NCBI GenBank assembly: GCA_037201625.1
Contig: JBBCGR010000003.1
Location: 1,550,001 to 1,614,000, forward strand
Length of the DNA: 64,000 bases
Direction of reading: 5' to 3'
Origin: JAMXLO01 sp037201625
GTDB taxonomy: Bacteria > Pseudomonadota > Alphaproteobacteria > Acetobacterales > Acetobacteraceae
Part shown: positions 38,204 to 46,561 of the stretch, one piece after another
Layout: each line of letters opens with the position of its first letter
Numbering within the stretch: the first letter of the stretch is position 1
Position numbers and translations under genes: made by a program
Notes under the pieces: generated by a model
Databases searched by the model: none
Seen by the model: only the letters and a program-made list of their open reading frames with translations
Told to the model about the DNA's origin: nothing

Positions 38204-38451
38204 GCGCCCATCCTCAGGATCGCCCGGTTCGCCTCGATCGCCATCAGCGCCATGGGATAGGTGACGGCGTTGGGGCACAATTCCTGGAAGTCGATCTCGT
38301 ATTCCCCGCCTTCCGTGATCGGCATGACCTTCGGCTGTTCGCCTCGCTCGAGAAGCACAAAGCGTTCGCCGTCGCGCATCACCAGCCTGGCGACCTGGCC
38401 GGGACGATCGAAGACGACGGTGCGCGCCTGGGACATGCGCTTGCTGTTCAC
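38200..38451 (-). CDS. small hypothetical phage protein
   Basis: The protein is 83 residues. GTG at 38451 overlaps the preceding stop (GTGA), and ATG at 38436 is the alternative. Its end MALMAIEANRAILRMGA closely resembles the C-terminus of the exonuclease encoded two genes upstream (VREAIEANQALLRMGA), an intriguing shared tail. Confidence 0.6.
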   Translation of the reverse strand: MNSKRMSQARTVVFDRPGQVARLVMRDGERFVLLERGEQPKVMPITEGGEYEIDFQELCPNAVTYPMALMAIEANRAILRMGA

Positions 38452-38711
38452 GGTGCCGCACAGCCAACGTAGCGATACCCGTTGCTGGTTGGCTGAAACC
38501 GGCTCAGCAGGATCCGTGTGTTGTGGCCGACCGGTGTCCAGTCCGGCGGGCGCGGGCAGTTGTATCGGCCGCTCAGCCGCACGGGATCATCGCGATCAGC
38601 GACCACCACGCAGTTCGCGTAGTCGCCCTCGACGGAAAGCACCTGCACCCGCCGGCCTGCAGCCCGCTTGTCGTTGTCGGCCCATATCTGGCCGGGCAGC
38701 ACTTCGTGCAT
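38448..38711 (-). CDS. small hypothetical phage protein
   Basis: The protein is 87 residues from ATG 38711 (MHEVLPGQIWADNDKRAAGR). The fold resembles small beta-barrel phage proteins (VQVLSVEGDYANCVVVADRD, TRILLSRFQPTSNGYRYVG). It starts one base after the exonuclease stop. The function is unknown. Confidence 0.6.
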   Translation of the reverse strand: MHEVLPGQIWADNDKRAAGRRVQVLSVEGDYANCVVVADRDDPVRLSGRYNCPRPPDWTPVGHNTRILLSRFQPTSNGYRYVGCAAP

Positions 38712-38712
38712 G

Positions 38713-39558
38713 CTACGCCCCCATCCGGAGAAGTGCCTGGTTGGCTTCGATGGCCTCGCGCACCCGCTGCTGCTGCTCACGCGGCATCGTGCCGAGCGCG
38801 GCGACGAACTCAGCGTCGCCCCCCTTGTCGAGGGTCTCCTGCAAGGAGCGCAGCCGATCGATATCGGCGATCATGGCGTCGGCCATCCGGTCGGCATCGT
38901 TGGCGAGCTTGGCCGCCGGCGAGAACAGCCCGAGCCTCCGAATGCGCTCCTCGCCGTCGTCCAGTTCGTCGGCGAAAGTCCGCAGAGCAGCTTCGAGCTT
39001 CTTGATGTAGGCGTCGTCGGGGTGGAACCTGGCTCGCAGCGGCGGACACCGCTCGTTGTGGCTGAAGAAGTCCGCCCAGTTGAGGTCGCAGACCGATATC
39101 TGCATTTGCACCTGCTGCCGGTAATCCTTGCCCGGACCGCCTTCCAGCAGGTAGCCGATCTGCACCACCTCGGACGGCGCCTTGATCTCGGCCGCGCCGC
39201 GGACGCCTTCGGTCAGCACCAGCCGATCCGGTGAGCAGCCCCACCGGCCGCTGTCGATCGACACGAAGCCGACCTTGGTCAGTTCCACGCCCATGATGTC
39301 GGCGTAGGCGTTGGCCGCTTCGCTCTCCCGCTCTTTGCCGTGGATCACCCATTGCAGATGACCAACATCGGTGGCGAACGGCTCCCGCAGGATGCGCTCG
39401 GCGATGAGCTGGTAGCCGTATTTGTGCCGGGCCTCGGACAGGTCGCCCTTCACCGCAGTGATCACGTCCTTGGCCCGGCTGGCGGTCGGGATGCCCAGAC
39501 GGATCGCGTGCCACTGCACGCTGCCCTGCGGCACCTCGTGGTCGAGATAGATCTTCAT
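38713..39558 (-). CDS. YqaJ-type phage exonuclease
   Basis: The protein is 281 residues. The lambda-exonuclease/YqaJ fold shows GSVQWHAIRLGIPTASRAKD at the N-terminus and HGKERESEAANAYADIMGVE. The catalytic Asp/Glu-x-Lys is SPDRLVLTEGVRGAAEIKAP, and QQVQMQISVCDLNWADFFSH is also typical. It would chew 5' ends of double-stranded DNA so the ERF protein encoded just upstream can anneal the single strands, as in the Red system. The two genes overlap by ATGA. Confidence 0.88.
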   Translation of the reverse strand: MKIYLDHEVPQGSVQWHAIRLGIPTASRAKDVITAVKGDLSEARHKYGYQLIAERILREPFATDVGHLQWVIHGKERESEAANAYADIMGVELTKVGFVSIDSGRWGCSPDRLVLTEGVRGAAEIKAPSEVVQIGYLLEGGPGKDYRQQVQMQISVCDLNWADFFSHNERCPPLRARFHPDDAYIKKLEAALRTFADELDDGEERIRRLGLFSPAAKLANDADRMADAMIADIDRLRSLQETLDKGGDAEFVAALGTMPREQQQRVREAIEANQALLRMGA

Positions 39559-40457
39559 CCGACGTCGTCCTTCCTCAGACGCTGCCGCATGATCTGGTCG
39601 ACCAGGTTGATCAGCCGGACGAAGTCAGCTTGCTCCACCTCGAACACGGTGGTCGCCGGGCCGTTCGTGTGACGTGCCAGGAAGGCATCGATCTTGTTGC
39701 CCCTGATGCCGGCTTCTTCGAACTTGGCCAGCAGGTCGTGCGCCTGATCCTCGGACAGCGGTGCCGCGCCAGACTTCTTGCCGTCATCATCATCGCCTTC
39801 GGTGGCGATGTTCAGCGCAGCGAAGGCGGCATACTTCTTCCCGTAGGACAGCGACGATCCGTACGCCTGCAGGTTGTTCTTGCCGCCGGACGTATCGAGC
39901 GGCACGGGGAACGGCTCGCCTTCCTCGACGTGGCCGCCGTTGTGCCGCAGGACCGCGCTCACGCCGAGGCCGCCGCCGTCGCCCTGGCGAGGCCGTATCC
40001 GGAAGGACAGGCCGAAGCCGTGCTCCGTGAGCACCGGCATGATCGCGCCGTGGATCGTCTCCCACTTGGCAAACTTCGAGACGAAATACTTCTCGCCCTG
40101 CGGCTTGTTCTTGTCCTTCGGATATTCCAGCGTCCCGTCGCGCTTCACGCGCGGGAGCATGGCCTGCATCCGCACGAAGGCCTCGTTGAACTCGCGCATG
40201 GCCTGTCGGTCTTCCATGCGCTCGTGCATCTGGATCAACTTGTCGATGCGATCCACGTCGATCTGCGGATTGGCTGCTAATTGCATGATCGCGCCCAGCA
40301 CGTCGCCGCTCGGCAGGGCCGGCACATTGGTTCCGGAGGCCGGCGCTAGAGCCCTTGTCTCGGTGGGCATGACGACCACCGGATCGCCGGTCTTCACATC
40401 GTCGAAAAGCGTGTCGTCCATGATGTCGTCTCCGGTTCGGGTGATCGCTTGGGCCAT
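39555..40457 (-). CDS. erf: ERF family single-strand annealing protein
   Basis: The protein is about 300 residues, using ATG 40457. An ERF core is seen in RDGTLEYPKDKNKPQGEKYF, SKFAKWETIHGAIMPVLTEH, GFGLSFRIRPRQGD and AYGSSLSYGKKYAAFAALNI. ERF proteins bind single-stranded DNA and promote annealing for phage recombination. The C-terminal stretch (DAFLARHTNGPATTVFEVEQ) is a helical tail. It is coupled to the exonuclease downstream and the DnaQ-like gene upstream. Confidence 0.9.
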   Translation of the reverse strand: MAQAITRTGDDIMDDTLFDDVKTGDPVVVMPTETRALAPASGTNVPALPSGDVLGAIMQLAANPQIDVDRIDKLIQMHERMEDRQAMREFNEAFVRMQAMLPRVKRDGTLEYPKDKNKPQGEKYFVSKFAKWETIHGAIMPVLTEHGFGLSFRIRPRQGDGGGLGVSAVLRHNGGHVEEGEPFPVPLDTSGGKNNLQAYGSSLSYGKKYAAFAALNIATEGDDDDGKKSGAAPLSEDQAHDLLAKFEEAGIRGNKIDAFLARHTNGPATTVFEVEQADFVRLINLVDQIMRQRLRKDDVG

Positions 40458-41146
40458 CACGCGCTAGCCGATCGGCGCGCGAGTTCGCGTTCCGCGTTCC
40501 ACTTCAGATCGCGCTCCATGTCGGTCTGCCTCAGCATCCATGAAAGGAAGCCGCCCTCGACTTCGGACCATGGCTTGCCTCGGAACTTGCCGATCGGGCA
40601 CTTCGGCAGCAGGGCGGGTTCCTTTGTCCAGGCAACCATCTCGCGGCCGGTGGCGCCGGTCTGAAAGAGCGCGAGCAACAGGTGCGCCGTGACGTAGGCA
40701 TCCGGTCCGGCACGGTGCGCGGGTTGCGTCGCCACGTGGTCCAGCGTGACCTTGCCCTGATCCTCCAGCCAGTAGCGCAGCGCGCCGTTGCTGTGGCTCG
40801 GCGCATCCGGCCAGACCCGTAGCGCCGCCTTGTAGGTGCAGATCAGCGGCTTCGGCGATGTGAAGAACATCGCCTCGAATTCGGCATTGTGAGCGGCGAC
40901 GGCATCACAGGGTTCGCGGAACATCCTGGCCGGGTCGAATGGATCCCACTCGGCGCACTCCGCCAGTGAGATGTGGTGCACGGCGCGCACCTCCGGCGGC
41001 ATCGCCTTGACCCGGCACATCCAGGTCATGGGCGGCCCGACGCGCCGTTCCTCAAGATGGAGGTCGCAGATGCCGACCTCGCACACCTCCGCCTCAGGCG
41101 GTTCGGTGCCGCTGGTTTCGAAGTCGATGACGCGGATGATGGTCAT
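40457..41146 (-). CDS. DnaQ-like 3'-5' exonuclease
   Basis: The protein is 229 residues. DEDDh exonuclease motifs are VIDFETSGTEPPEAE (Exo I, Asp-x-Glu), AAHNAEFEAMFF (Exo II) and HRAGPDAYVTAHLL (Exo III, His and Asp). An extra C-terminal region (LPKCPIGKFRGKPWSEVEGG, FLSWMLRQTDMERDLKW) is common in phage homologues. It sits between the SbcC-like ATPase and ERF genes with ATGA/TGATG overlaps, so it belongs to the recombination module. Confidence 0.85.
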   Translation of the reverse strand: MTIIRVIDFETSGTEPPEAEVCEVGICDLHLEERRVGPPMTWMCRVKAMPPEVRAVHHISLAECAEWDPFDPARMFREPCDAVAAHNAEFEAMFFTSPKPLICTYKAALRVWPDAPSHSNGALRYWLEDQGKVTLDHVATQPAHRAGPDAYVTAHLLLALFQTGATGREMVAWTKEPALLPKCPIGKFRGKPWSEVEGGFLSWMLRQTDMERDLKWNAERELARRSASA

Positions 41147-42603
41147 GCCGCCGCAGTCCCAGGCGCGCGCACCCGGCCGTCCTCGATCACGAAAGCCATG
41201 CGGTCATCGCTGCGCACCGTTTCCACCCACACCTGGGCGTCGTGCTTCGCCGCAAGCTCGGCAAGCAGCTTCATGCCGTCCGCGTCCAGCACATTGCCGT
41301 CGCGCACCCGGATCACCCGCAGCTTCGGGTTCAGCGCGATTGCGATCGCCACCGACACCCGGAGCTGCTCCGCGTCGCTCGCCTGGTCGAGCGGAACGCC
41401 GTTCAGCAGCAGCACGCCATCGCCGAACCCGATGCCCGGGATGGGCAGCTCAGCCTTGGCGGTCGCTTCCGCCTTGGCCTTCTCCCGTGCCTCCATGGCC
41501 TTGGTGAGCGCCGCGGCCCTCTCAGCCGCGGCCTTCGCCTGCGCGACCAGATCATCCCGGCGGCGACGCGCCGCCACGCCGGCATTCGTCGTCCGCGCGC
41601 CGGCGATGCGCTGGCGCAGTTCCCCGGTGTCGATGGCCGCCGGCAGCAGACCGGCACCGTCGAGCCGCGCGCGCAGTTGGCCGACCTCAGTGTCGATCTG
41701 CATCCGGCTGTCCGCGGTTTCGTCATTGAGGTTCGTCAGCTCGGCATCGGCCGCGGTGTTGATGCTGGCGATCCTGGCCCGCAGCGCCTCGATCTGCCGC
41801 TCCACCTCCGCAACCGCCGATGTCCGGCGCGCCTCGATCGCGGTCCGGCGCCGCGGGTGGCTGTCGTCAAGCGCCTGCCGATCAGCCTCAAGCCGCTCGA
41901 TCCTCTCTTCGGCTGCCCGCCGGTTCGCGCGGCGCGTCTCGATCGATCCGTTGTGCTCGCCGGCGCGCGCCAATTCATCGGTCAGGGCGGCTTCGTCGAT
42001 TTCGGTGTCCGGCAGACCGTCCGGCACCTGGATCCCATCCGCCTGCGTCTGAAGCTGCTTGGCGGCGCGGTTCTCGGCCGTGCGCGCCTCGTAGTCCTCG
42101 CGCTGGGCGGCCTCGTGCGCGGCGAAGTCGAAGTCGCGGACGAACCCGCGCAGCATGTCGAACTGCGCCTTGCCGTCCATCCGCATGAACGCCAGCGGGT
42201 CGATCGACAGTTCGCCCATGAGGCTGTCCAGCATCTTCTGCGGCGACGGGTAGCGCGCGCCGTCCGCCGCTTCGACCACGATGCTGGTGCTGAAGCCCTC
42301 GCCATCGTCGACCTTGCGGAACGTGCGGCGCACCATGATCGGCCCGAGGTCGAGTTCGATCCTGGCCTTGTCCGCGCCCTTGCGGATCGGCGTCGACTGC
42401 ACCGCGCCGCGGCCGCGCATCGCCCAATAGATGCTGTCGAGGATCGATGTCTTGCCCTGGCCGTTCTTCCCGGTGATCTCGACCAGGTTGCCGTCTGGCG
42501 AGATTTGGACGGCCTGGATGCGCTTGATGTTCTCGGCCTCGAGACGGACGATCTTGTATCCCACGTCACTCGGCTTGCTGCCGGCGAAGAGATCATTCGG
42601 CAT
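41143..42603 (-). CDS. SbcC/RecF-like AAA ATPase
   Basis: The protein is 486 residues. The N-terminal ABC-ATPase half has Walker A GKNGQGKT (45-52) in ISPDGNLVEITGKNGQGKTS. A central coiled coil (residues about 190-360, ERIERLEADRQALDD, VERQIEALRARIAS) follows. The C-terminal half has a signature-like QASDAEQLRVSVAIAIALNP and a Walker-B-like stretch degraded to LRVIRVRDGNVLD. Such proteins are common in phage recombination operons beside exonucleases and are thought to help process DNA ends. Confidence 0.8.
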   Translation of the reverse strand: MPNDLFAGSKPSDVGYKIVRLEAENIKRIQAVQISPDGNLVEITGKNGQGKTSILDSIYWAMRGRGAVQSTPIRKGADKARIELDLGPIMVRRTFRKVDDGEGFSTSIVVEAADGARYPSPQKMLDSLMGELSIDPLAFMRMDGKAQFDMLRGFVRDFDFAAHEAAQREDYEARTAENRAAKQLQTQADGIQVPDGLPDTEIDEAALTDELARAGEHNGSIETRRANRRAAEERIERLEADRQALDDSHPRRRTAIEARRTSAVAEVERQIEALRARIASINTAADAELTNLNDETADSRMQIDTEVGQLRARLDGAGLLPAAIDTGELRQRIAGARTTNAGVAARRRRDDLVAQAKAAAERAAALTKAMEAREKAKAEATAKAELPIPGIGFGDGVLLLNGVPLDQASDAEQLRVSVAIAIALNPKLRVIRVRDGNVLDADGMKLLAELAAKHDAQVWVETVRSDDRMAFVIEDGRVRAPGTAAA

Positions 42604-42615
42604 GGTGTGGGTCCC

Positions 42616-42849
42616 TCAGAACGGATTGGAACTCGCGGACCGTTCGACACGCGATATGACGTGCACCGGCGCGATCTCATCGAACATCCACGCGGCGGCA
42701 GCGAACTCCGCCGCGCCAATCAGCAGCAGGCCGAGCGCACCGCCGACCCATAGCCAGGCGCGACGACGGGCGGGCGCGCGGTGCGGTGACCCGTAGCGCC
42801 ACAGTTCGGCGCGGGACGGCGGGATGCGGGTGACGGTGGCGCGGGTCAT
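42616..42849 (-). CDS. small single-pass membrane protein
   Basis: The protein is 77 residues with a basic N-terminus (RAPARRRAW) and one membrane helix (LWVGGALGLLLIGAAEFAAA). The orientation is probably N-inside. The function is unknown. ATGA overlap with the upstream GHKL-like gene. Confidence 0.6.
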   Translation of the reverse strand: MTRATVTRIPPSRAELWRYGSPHRAPARRRAWLWVGGALGLLLIGAAEFAAAAWMFDEIAPVHVISRVERSASSNPF

Positions 42850-44027
42850 GCGGCTACCGCTCCCAGCTCCACAGTCAGGGCGTCGAGCAGGAAATCAATC
42901 GGCTCTCGCGACGGATCATCATCGGCGGCCGACTGCGACTGTTGGTAGAGCACAGAACGCAGAATCGCAGCTTCGTCCCCCAACAGCCGAGCCGCGATGT
43001 AGAGCGTTCCATCCACCACTATCCCGGGAGCGCCGTCCGGTATCGCGTCGGCCACTACGATCGGGCGGCGATCCAGCCCGGCTCGCTGCGCGCGCTGCCG
43101 GACCCGCGCAACCGTATCGACCTGCGCCGCAGTCAGTGGCGTTACCTGGGGCCGGAACGTCCGGGGACGCGTGGCATTCCACACATTGAGTGCGCTGGGG
43201 ACCAGCGATCCGCTCGCCACGTCTGCAAGCCTTCCCGCGGTGCTGAGGAAGGCATCGGAAGGTCGATCGCCGTCGCTGGTATAATCGAAGTCGCGCTCGA
43301 AATCATCCGACGACGCGGTAAGAGCCGCCTCCAAGATGTCCGGATCGTCGCACTTGGCCAACGCGCGGCGCAGGTAGTATTGCGCCATGAACGGATGAGC
43401 CATCGTGCGATCTTCGGTCAGCTCGACGTGCCCCGTGAGGTTGTAAGTGAAGACGGCGCGTTTCGGCAGCGTCAGCACCCGCACACCACGGTAGAACAGC
43501 GCGCTCGACGGGCGTCGATAGATGGCGACGTCTTTGATCGTCAGGTCCGGCTCACCACTGATGAAATATTCATCGTGGCTGCGGTGCACGCTTTCGATCT
43601 CTGCTCCCTCCACTCTTATCTGAGTGAAGTCCCGACGTGGATCGGTGGCGGCGCTGGCAGATGCCGCCATGTAGACCTCGCCGCCTTCGTCGCGCGTGTT
43701 GCAGTAGAGTTCTCGGTAGGCCATCCACGGCTGCCAGTTCTTGCCCAGCTCCGTGGTGAAACCAATGGGAGCCGGCACGCCATCACCCACGGCCATTTCG
43801 ACGAATTCGAAGTCTTTGCCTCGAATGTTTCCGCGGCGGGTCGAGAAGCGCATCTCCTGTTCGCCGGAGAAGACCATGATGCGACAACCCGTCCGCAGCA
43901 GAACAGCGATGGCATACTTGAGACCAGTCCCAAAGAAACCGATGGGGCTGTCGCCGATCTTCACGCTGACGCCGAATGTCGTCATCGCGGCGATATCGAT
44001 CTCGCCGCCGTTCTCGAACACGATCAT
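42846..44027 (-). CDS. GHKL-like ATP-binding phage protein
   Basis: The protein is 393 residues from ATG 44027 (MIVFENGGEIDIAAMTTFGV). The N-terminal IGDSPIGFFGTGLKYAIAVL has the look of a GHKL/histidine-kinase-type ATP lid (glycine-rich GFFGTGLKYA), but no clear N-box is seen. The C-terminal region (RRPIVVADAIPDGAPGIVVD, LYIAARLLGDEAAILRSVLY) could be a helical domain. The start overlaps the HNH gene stop (ATGA). The assignment is tentative. Confidence 0.5.
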   Translation of the reverse strand: MIVFENGGEIDIAAMTTFGVSVKIGDSPIGFFGTGLKYAIAVLLRTGCRIMVFSGEQEMRFSTRRGNIRGKDFEFVEMAVGDGVPAPIGFTTELGKNWQPWMAYRELYCNTRDEGGEVYMAASASAATDPRRDFTQIRVEGAEIESVHRSHDEYFISGEPDLTIKDVAIYRRPSSALFYRGVRVLTLPKRAVFTYNLTGHVELTEDRTMAHPFMAQYYLRRALAKCDDPDILEAALTASSDDFERDFDYTSDGDRPSDAFLSTAGRLADVASGSLVPSALNVWNATRPRTFRPQVTPLTAAQVDTVARVRQRAQRAGLDRRPIVVADAIPDGAPGIVVDGTLYIAARLLGDEAAILRSVLYQQSQSAADDDPSREPIDFLLDALTVELGAVAA

Positions 44028-44620
44028 GCTGCAGCCCTCTGAATGCGTGGTGGTGCGAAGTTGGCGCGCACGACGGCCGCGGCCGCCACGTGCTTCCATG
44101 TCCTTCCGCGAACAATATCGTGGATCGTTGCGGCATGAAGACCGACGGCGTTGCCGATCTTTGTGAGGCTCATTCCTTCGGCTCGCAGACTGCGGATCAG
44201 CCGAACCGTCTCCTCATCGATCTTTGCGTTGGGGTGAAGTGTCCCGACAGAGAACTTGTTGAAATGCGCGCGCCCCTTCGATCGCATATCGGACAGATTG
44301 TCGGCCTGGGTGCCCAAGAACAGATGATCTGGCCGCACGCATGCTGGGTTGTCGCAATGATGGCAGACGTTCATCGTATCAGGCGGTTGCTCACCGGCAG
44401 CAATCCAGAATGCAAAGCGGTGAGCCAGCATTCGGTCTCGGCGCTTGCCGAGAGAGAACATGCCGTACGAGAGTGATCCATCGCTCCGTCTGAGCCTGGT
44501 TCCTTGCCAGAGCCAACAGGGGCCGTCCCGATTGACGCGCGACCAGAAATTATCGATCAGCGTCTCGTTGGGGCCGCCGCCGGCGAACAGGTCGACGATC
44601 AGTTCGGCGGGGGCGATCAC
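44024..44620 (-). CDS. HNH endonuclease with C-terminal HTH
   Basis: The protein is 198 residues. The HNH domain reads WLWQGTRLRRSDGSLSYGMF, LAHRFAFWIAAGEQPPDTMN and VCHHCDNPACVRPDHLFLGT, with QADNLSDMRSKGR, the standard homing-type layout. The C-terminus (EGMSLTKIGNAVGLHAATIH) is a small DNA-binding HTH. The first 15 residues, MIAPAELIVDLFAGGG, do not belong to HNH proteins. They copy motif I of cytosine-C5 methyltransferases, so this may be a methyltransferase start fused to a homing endonuclease. Confidence 0.82.
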   Translation of the reverse strand: MIAPAELIVDLFAGGGPNETLIDNFWSRVNRDGPCWLWQGTRLRRSDGSLSYGMFSLGKRRDRMLAHRFAFWIAAGEQPPDTMNVCHHCDNPACVRPDHLFLGTQADNLSDMRSKGRAHFNKFSVGTLHPNAKIDEETVRLIRSLRAEGMSLTKIGNAVGLHAATIHDIVRGRTWKHVAAAAVVRANFAPPRIQRAAA

Positions 44621-44883
44621 GATGTCACCTCCGCCTTGGCATCCAGGAACTCAGTCAACTGGTAGGCTTCCACACCGACGCGGCGGATGACGCCCTCGCG
44701 TTCCAGTTGTTTGATGAATGAGGGCTGGAAGCCGCCGTCACCGTCGACGTAGTAGGTTCGCAGCTTGGAGCTTGGCCGATTGATGATCACACCGGCGCGC
44801 AAGCGTGGCAGCAGGTTGTCCCAGGCCTCGCGATCGCGTCGAGCATAGATGACGGCAGTGGTCTCGCCGGTGTCCGTGCTCAT
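44617..44883 (-). CDS. small hypothetical phage protein
   Basis: The protein is 88 residues from ATG 44883 (MSTDTGETTAVIYARRDREA). The sequence FIKQLEREGVIRRVGVEAYQ suggests a winged-helix-like end. ATGA overlaps both neighbours. Confidence 0.6.
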   Translation of the reverse strand: MSTDTGETTAVIYARRDREAWDNLLPRLRAGVIINRPSSKLRTYYVDGDGGFQPSFIKQLEREGVIRRVGVEAYQLTEFLDAKAEVTS

Positions 44884-45080
44884 CGCCCGCCGCTCCCATG
44901 CAACGGGAACTCGACCTGCTCCAGCAGATCGACGATCGCGGCGAACTCGGTCGGGCCCTCGCCCATCGGGTCGCCCAGGTCCCATTCCTTGAACGTCGCG
45001 CGCCAGTCGAACTGACGGATCGGGATCGGCGGGTAGACGTGCTCCGTGACGATGAGCATCGCCGGCGCGTCGGCGGCCAT
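44880..45080 (-). CDS. small hypothetical phage protein
   Basis: The protein is 66 residues (MAADAPAMLIVTEHVYPPIP), acidic, with IRQFDWRATFKEWDLGDPMG. The IPIRQFDW motif is common in small phage proteins of this position. The start overlaps the upstream stop. Confidence 0.6.
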   Translation of the reverse strand: MAADAPAMLIVTEHVYPPIPIRQFDWRATFKEWDLGDPMGEGPTEFAAIVDLLEQVEFPLHGSGGR

Positions 45081-45448
45081 CACGCCGCCCTCCGCTGCAC
45101 CGGCGCCGGCTCGTCGCGATATCCTTCGATCAGGTCGAGCAGATATCGCCGCGCCTGCGCCCGATCGCGGCCATGCAGCGCCCGCACCTGTGCCAGCGTC
45201 TCGGTGATCTCGGCGCGGGAATGCTGGTCGACCAAATGCCGCCGGGCGCAGTCGTAGGCCTCGATCGCGGCCTGCAACGCATAGGGTCCGCCGTGCGCGT
45301 CAAGCGCGTCGCAGCCGTGGCTGCCGGGGCCCATCACGATGAGGCGTCGACCGTCGGTGCGCGCCAGCATGCCGCGGAGCGTCTCGATGTCGGCCTCGAT
45401 CGCGTGGATATCGCGGCTGATCGCGGCGGAAGCGGGACGCGCGCTCAT
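45080..45448 (-). CDS. hypothetical phage protein
   Basis: The protein is 122 residues from ATG 45448 (MSARPASAAISRDIHAIEAD), mostly helical (IEADIETLRGMLARTDGRRL, HSRAEITETLAQVRALHGRD). ATGA couples it to the next upstream gene. No family is recognised. Confidence 0.6.
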   Translation of the reverse strand: MSARPASAAISRDIHAIEADIETLRGMLARTDGRRLIVMGPGSHGCDALDAHGGPYALQAAIEAYDCARRHLVDQHSRAEITETLAQVRALHGRDRAQARRYLLDLIEGYRDEPAPVQRRAA

Positions 45449-45849
45449 GCCGCCGCACTCCCGTCCAACCCGCACAGCGGATCGCGGCACGGCCCGGCCT
45501 CCCGCATGCTCTCCCGCGTCTCGCCGCACCGCTCGCAGATCGCGCTGTCCGGCCCGGCCAGCCGCGCCTCGCACCGCGCGATCTCGGCGCGCCACCGCTC
45601 CACCGATGCGACCAGGCGCGCCCGGCCGTCGCGACTGGCGCGCCACACCGCGAGCGCAATCCGGTCGCCCGCGATCCAGGTCGGCACTCCCGCCGCGGTG
45701 TCGGCGTCGTGCTCCGCCAGCCGTTGTTCCGCGAGCGACAGTTGGACGCGCGCCACCCTCAGCGCGGCGCGTGTCGCGGCCGGGCCGCCGAACAGAGCGT
45801 CGGCCAGGGCCGCGTGGTCCGTGGTGGTGATGATGTTGGGGGCGCTCAT
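45445..45849 (-). CDS. hypothetical phage protein with C-terminal Cys cluster
   Basis: The protein is 134 residues (MSAPNIITTTDHAALADALF). A long helix (LRVARVQLSLAEQRLAEHDA, WRAEIARCEARLAGPDSA) is followed by CERCGETRESMREAGPCRDPLC, a likely zinc knuckle. It may bind nucleic acid. ATGA overlap with the HTH gene upstream. Confidence 0.6.
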   Translation of the reverse strand: MSAPNIITTTDHAALADALFGGPAATRAALRVARVQLSLAEQRLAEHDADTAAGVPTWIAGDRIALAVWRASRDGRARLVASVERWRAEIARCEARLAGPDSAICERCGETRESMREAGPCRDPLCGLDGSAAA

Positions 45850-46484
45850 CGGCCGGCGCCCTCGCCGGCGGCGCCATTGCTGACGTCGCCGGCTTGGCCC
45901 ACCGTTGCGGTTGCGACACCTGCAACGGAGAGATCGTCATGGCCGAGAGCCTGAACCGCGAGGCACTGATCCTCGCCCTTTTCGATAAGATCAGCGGCAT
46001 CAAAGTCGACAGCGATGGAGCAAACGCCCCCCTCGATCGCGACGCCGCTGTCGCGCTTCTGCGCGAGGTCATCGCCGTCGTGGACGGACACCGGCCGGAT
46101 GGTGCCTGACAGCAGGTAACTGGCGAGCTGGTCGACGCGGGCCAGGAAGTAGTCAGGTTCCTCGCGCCACACCTTGTGGCCCAATACGCCGATCATCTGA
46201 TTGTAGGCATAGCGGCGGACCGCCCGAACGTCGGCGTCGATTGCCTGCGCGCTGGCCGTCAGGTCGACGCCGAAGGCGGCGGCGATCTCCGACGGCGCGC
46301 GATGGAGTGCGGCCGCCATCCGGGCCAGCTCGTCCATCTGAAGACGCCGCTCGCCTGACAGGATTTTCGTGAGCTTGAGGCCGTCCAATCCGACGCACTC
46401 GGCGAATTCCGCCTGGCTGCAGAAGCACGCTTGATTGATCCATTTGCGGATCGCCTCGCCGTCAATATGCGCTGTCTGGGCCAT
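45846..46484 (-). CDS. XRE-like HTH protein heading the leftward operon
   Basis: The protein is 212 residues. The N-terminal helix-turn-helix is FCSQAEFAECVGLDGLKLTKILSGERRLQMDELARMAAALH. The first 130 residues look well formed. The tail after SGTIRPVSVHDG is less convincing and runs antisense to a small rightward frame. The SD ggagg lies 5 bases before ATG 46484, and a strong promoter-operator lies just upstream (46508-46561). It is the first gene of the long leftward early operon and may regulate it. Confidence 0.7.
   Translation of the reverse strand: MAQTAHIDGEAIRKWINQACFCSQAEFAECVGLDGLKLTKILSGERRLQMDELARMAAALHRAPSEIAAAFGVDLTASAQAIDADVRAVRRYAYNQMIGVLGHKVWREEPDYFLARVDQLASYLLSGTIRPVSVHDGDDLAQKRDSGVAIEGGVCSIAVDFDAADLIEKGEDQCLAVQALGHDDLSVAGVATATVGQAGDVSNGAAGEGAGR
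45939..46109 (+). CDS. possible small antisense-strand gene
   Basis: The 56-residue frame MAESLNREALILALFDKISGIKV continues to HRPDGA and has natural-looking composition (VDSDGANAPLDRDAAVALLREVIAVV). An acggag ribosome-binding site lies 8 bases upstream. It is fully antisense to the C-terminal part of the HTH gene, so only one of the two may be real. Confidence 0.3.
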   Translation: MAESLNREALILALFDKISGIKVDSDGANAPLDRDAAVALLREVIAVVDGHRPDGA

Positions 46485-46507
46485 GGGGCCTCCGGGGTGA
46501 CGGAGGC

Positions 46508-46537
46508 AGTATGTGCGGGCAATTCCCCGCCCGTCAA
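46508..46537 (-). promoter_or_regulatory. leftward early promoter with operator O1 in its spacer
   Basis: On the minus strand TTGACG (-35, 46532-46537) and CATACT (-10, 46508-46513) are 18 bases apart, and the spacer is filled by operator O1, gcgggcaattccccgc (46515-46530). The start codon of the HTH gene lies 24 bases beyond the -10. Repressor bound at O1 would cover both promoter boxes. Confidence 0.75.
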
Positions 46538-46545
46538 TACTATAA

Positions 46546-46561
46546 GCGGGGAGTTGCCCGC
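46546..46561. promoter_or_regulatory. operator O2
   Basis: gcggggagttgcccgc, a 16-base near-palindrome upstream of the leftward -35. It is the inverted partner of O1 (15 bases between them), suggesting cooperative binding. The remaining bases to 46780 show only GC-rich short inverted repeats and no gene. Confidence 0.75.

Noticed and set aside
41242..42753. 503-codon plus-strand open frame
   Set aside because: Antisense to the SbcC-like ATPase and lacks recognisable domains.
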